A stretch of DNA of 15,211 nucleotides from Oscillospiraceae bacterium (GTDB taxonomy: Bacteria; Bacillota; Clostridia; Oscillospirales; Acutalibacteraceae): the NCBI GenBank assembly GCA_028706415.1, contig JAQWBK010000032.1:1-15211 (forward strand), given 5' to 3'. The position numbers and the translations under genes were made by a program. Of this stretch, positions 13,660 to 15,211 are shown piece by piece (positions within the stretch are counted from its first letter, which is position 1; each line of letters begins with the position of its first letter). The notes beneath the pieces were generated by a model. The model made no database searches, had not been told where the DNA came from, and was given only the letters and a program-made list of their open reading frames with translations.

Positions 13660-14856
13660 GTGAAAACAACGGTTGCCGTTTTTTTCGGGGGGCAAAGTGT
13701 AGAACATGAGGTTTCTATTATTTCGGGTATACAGGCTTGCTACGCCTTAAATAAAAATAAATATAATGTATTGCCGATTTATATATCCAAGGACAATGTT
13801 TTTTATACCGGCGAGCACATGGGGGATATCGAAAGCTATAAGGATATGAATACTTGCATAGAAAAGGCCGTCAGGGTTTTGCTTGTCCCCCAAGACGGCG
13901 GGGTTGCCCTGATTCGACATCCCGCAAAAAAGCTGGGTAGCAACCTTGTGGGAGTATTCGATGTCGCTCTGCCGGTGGTTCACGGCACAAATGTCGAGGA
14001 CGGCACCCTGATGGGACTACTCCAAATGCTGGGGGTTCCATATACCGGCTGTGATGTACTGTCCTCCGCCCTTGGCATGGATAAACACGCCACCAAGGCC
14101 GTTTTGAAGCAGGCGGGGCTGCCGGTTTTGGATTGCGTTACCGTCACGGCCAGGCAGTACGCAAACCATGAAGACGAGGCGCTGAACAGCATCGAGGGGG
14201 GGTTTAATTATCCCTTAATTGTAAAGCCGGTAAATTTGGGTTCCTCGGTGGGTATCTCCCTTTGCATCGACCGCCCCTCCCTTAAAACGGCAATAGATTT
14301 GGCACTTAGCTTTGCTTCCCGTGCCCTTATAGAGCCTGCGGTGGAAAATCTGCGCGAGATAAACTGCTCGGTATTGGGGGATGCAGACGAGGTTCAGACC
14401 TCGGTATGCGAAGAGCCTGTTACCTCCAATGAAATACTTGATTATAAAGATAAATATCTGAACAATGCAGGGGATGCCGGGGGCGAAAAAAGCGGTATGA
14501 GCAGCTTGAAACGACGGCTGCCGGCCGAAATATCCTCCGAACTTGAAGAAAAGGTGCGAAAGCTTGCTACCCAAACCTTTTTGGCACTGGGTTGCTCGGG
14601 GGTGGTGCGTATCGACTTCCTGAACGACAAGGAAACCGGCGAGCTTTATATCAACGAAATCAACACCATCCCGGGGTCATTATCCTTCTATTTGTGGGAC
14701 ACCACCGGAATGGATTTTGCCTCCCTGCTCGATAATCTTATCCGCCTCGCATTCAAACGCCACCGTGAACAAAAGAGCCTAACCTTCACATATGAAACCA
14801 ACATCCTTTCGGGTGTCTCCCTTGGCGGAGCAAAGGGACTGAAGGGCAAAGCATAA
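13660..14856 (+). CDS. ddl: D-alanine-D-alanine ligase
   Basis: ATP-grasp enzyme of 398 aa that joins two D-alanines for peptidoglycan. Motifs: FFGGQSVEHEVS (8-19), HGTNVEDG (108-115), MDKHATK (140-146), LGSSVGI (193-199), omega-loop DYKDKY (261-266), metal site RIDF (317-320) and NEINTIPG (332-339). The tyrosine of DYKDKY fits a D-Ala-D-Ala enzyme better than the D-Ala-D-lactate type. After the TIPG turn it reads SLSFYLW, where E. coli DdlB-like enzymes have a TSHSL-like stretch touching the second D-Ala, so the second-site specificity deserves care. It also has a 20-residue Gly/Lys-rich extension after DYKDKY. The start is GTG with GGGGGA upstream. It ends the operon with the MurF-like ligase. 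Confidence 0.92.
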   Translation: MKTTVAVFFGGQSVEHEVSIISGIQACYALNKNKYNVLPIYISKDNVFYTGEHMGDIESYKDMNTCIEKAVRVLLVPQDGGVALIRHPAKKLGSNLVGVFDVALPVVHGTNVEDGTLMGLLQMLGVPYTGCDVLSSALGMDKHATKAVLKQAGLPVLDCVTVTARQYANHEDEALNSIEGGFNYPLIVKPVNLGSSVGISLCIDRPSLKTAIDLALSFASRALIEPAVENLREINCSVLGDADEVQTSVCEEPVTSNEILDYKDKYLNNAGDAGGEKSGMSSLKRRLPAEISSELEEKVRKLATQTFLALGCSGVVRIDFLNDKETGELYINEINTIPGSLSFYLWDTTGMDFASLLDNLIRLAFKRHREQKSLTFTYETNILSGVSLGGAKGLKGKA

Positions 14857-14886
14857 TATTTCATCATCTGGATGGATAATAATAAT

Positions 14887-14920
14887 AAAATCCGGGGGCA
14901 AATTGCCTTCCGGATTTTTT
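14887..14920 (+). terminator. Rho-independent terminator, probably bidirectional
   Basis: AAAATCCGG (14887-14895) pairs with CCGGATTTT (14910-14918), with an inner GGC/GCC pairing, and ends in a run of six T. It lies 30 nt after the ddl stop. On the other strand the stem is followed by ATTTTATTATTATT, so it can also end the convergent AraC-family transcript. Confidence 0.9.
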
Positions 14921-15036
14921 ATTAATATGTGTTTGCTTTCCCTGTTTTCATAAGAATGGACTTATACTAATCTCAAATAAAAGGATCGATAAATTCTTCG
15001 CGCCCTTTGGAAGCGTAGGTTTTTAACGTTCGGCTT

Positions 15037-15211
15037 TCAGCCGGGGATGGTTGAGTTGTGAGCGGTATCGGATAAAGAAGACATATGCTGTGCAACGAGA
15101 TTGCGGAAACTGCCGGGAGCCATACCCGTGCGTGCCCGAAAAACCCTTGATAAATATGAACCCTGCCTAAACCCGAACTTAAGGGCAATTTCATCAACAG
15201 TAAGGGATGTA
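15037..15211 (-). CDS. AraC-family transcriptional regulator, C-terminal fragment
   Basis: The last 57 residues of a regulator that runs off the right edge. In the minus-strand frame whose stop is TGA at 15037-15039, the sequence reads TSLTVDEIALKFGFRQGSYL, then SRVFRARTGMAPGSFRNL. This is the second helix-turn-helix and closing motif of AraC/XylS DNA-binding domains (IA..FGF....YLSRVFR...G..P..FR). About 18 extra residues (SSLSDTAHNSTIPG and neighbours) follow the domain. The ligand-binding part and target genes are outside the window. Confidence 0.9.
   Translation of the reverse strand, partial: TSLTVDEIALKFGFRQGSYLSRVFRARTGMAPGSFRNLVAQHMSSLSDTAHNSTIPG

Noticed and set aside
13660..14856. 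Vancomycin-resistance type D-Ala-D-lactate or D-Ala-D-Ser ligase operon
   Set aside because: The omega-loop keeps the D-Ala-D-Ala type DYKDKY, and no VanH, VanX, VanT or VanR/S-like gene is nearby.
14973..15197. Open frame of 74 codons on the minus strand at the right edge
   Set aside because: It overlaps the AraC-type domain in a different frame. The AraC frame ending at 15037 gives a clear family motif, and this one matches nothing.

Overview
The window looks like chromosomal DNA of an anaerobic, endospore-forming Firmicute of class Clostridia, probably near the Oscillospiraceae/Ruminococcaceae. The reasons are the gpr-spoIIP sporulation pair, a dnaD-dnaI type primosome pair, an AI-2E/PerM transporter beside hemW, Gram-positive ribosome binding sites, and a membrane MurF-like ligase followed by a Ddl ligase. 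No phage, integrase or CRISPR array is visible. The only mobile DNA I can support is a pair of short inverted-repeat elements.

Layout. 1-1080 (minus): the start of a probable amino-acid ABC permease, a hairpin, then a family 3 solute-binding lipoprotein whose domain order is circularly permuted. This is the most unusual gene in the window. 1264-1626 (minus): a tRNA Met-Glu-Val operon with consensus promoter boxes. 1731-4092 (plus): an AI-2E family transporter followed by hemW. 4099-4260: MITE-like element copy 1. 4340-6896 (minus): a sporulation cluster transcribed gpr, spoIIP, then a small unknown membrane protein, with a sigma-G-like promoter upstream of gpr. 7044-9400 (plus): a DnaD-domain protein and a DnaC/DnaI-type helicase loader, separated by MITE-like copy 2. 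9481-14920 (plus): a PASTA pseudokinase, an alpha/beta hydrolase, a membrane MurF-like Mur ligase and a D-Ala-D-Ala ligase, ending at a strong terminator. 15037-15211 (minus): the C-terminal end of an AraC-family regulator cut by the window edge.

How the genes fit together. The last plus-strand block has a cell-wall theme. The pseudokinase carries extracellular PASTA repeats, a fold known to bind peptidoglycan or muropeptides, and lies just before enzymes that would make D-Ala-D-Ala and attach it to a peptidoglycan precursor. The kinase lacks the catalytic lysine and both catalytic aspartates, so it probably signals by binding. The MurF-like protein has membrane helices where MurF normally has its UDP-substrate domain, which suggests a membrane-linked or otherwise unusual substrate.

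Conventional operons (hemW, gpr-spoIIP, dnaD-dnaI, tRNAs) fill the rest. The items most worth a second look are the permuted binding protein, the pseudokinase/Mur ligase block and the 162-bp repeat.
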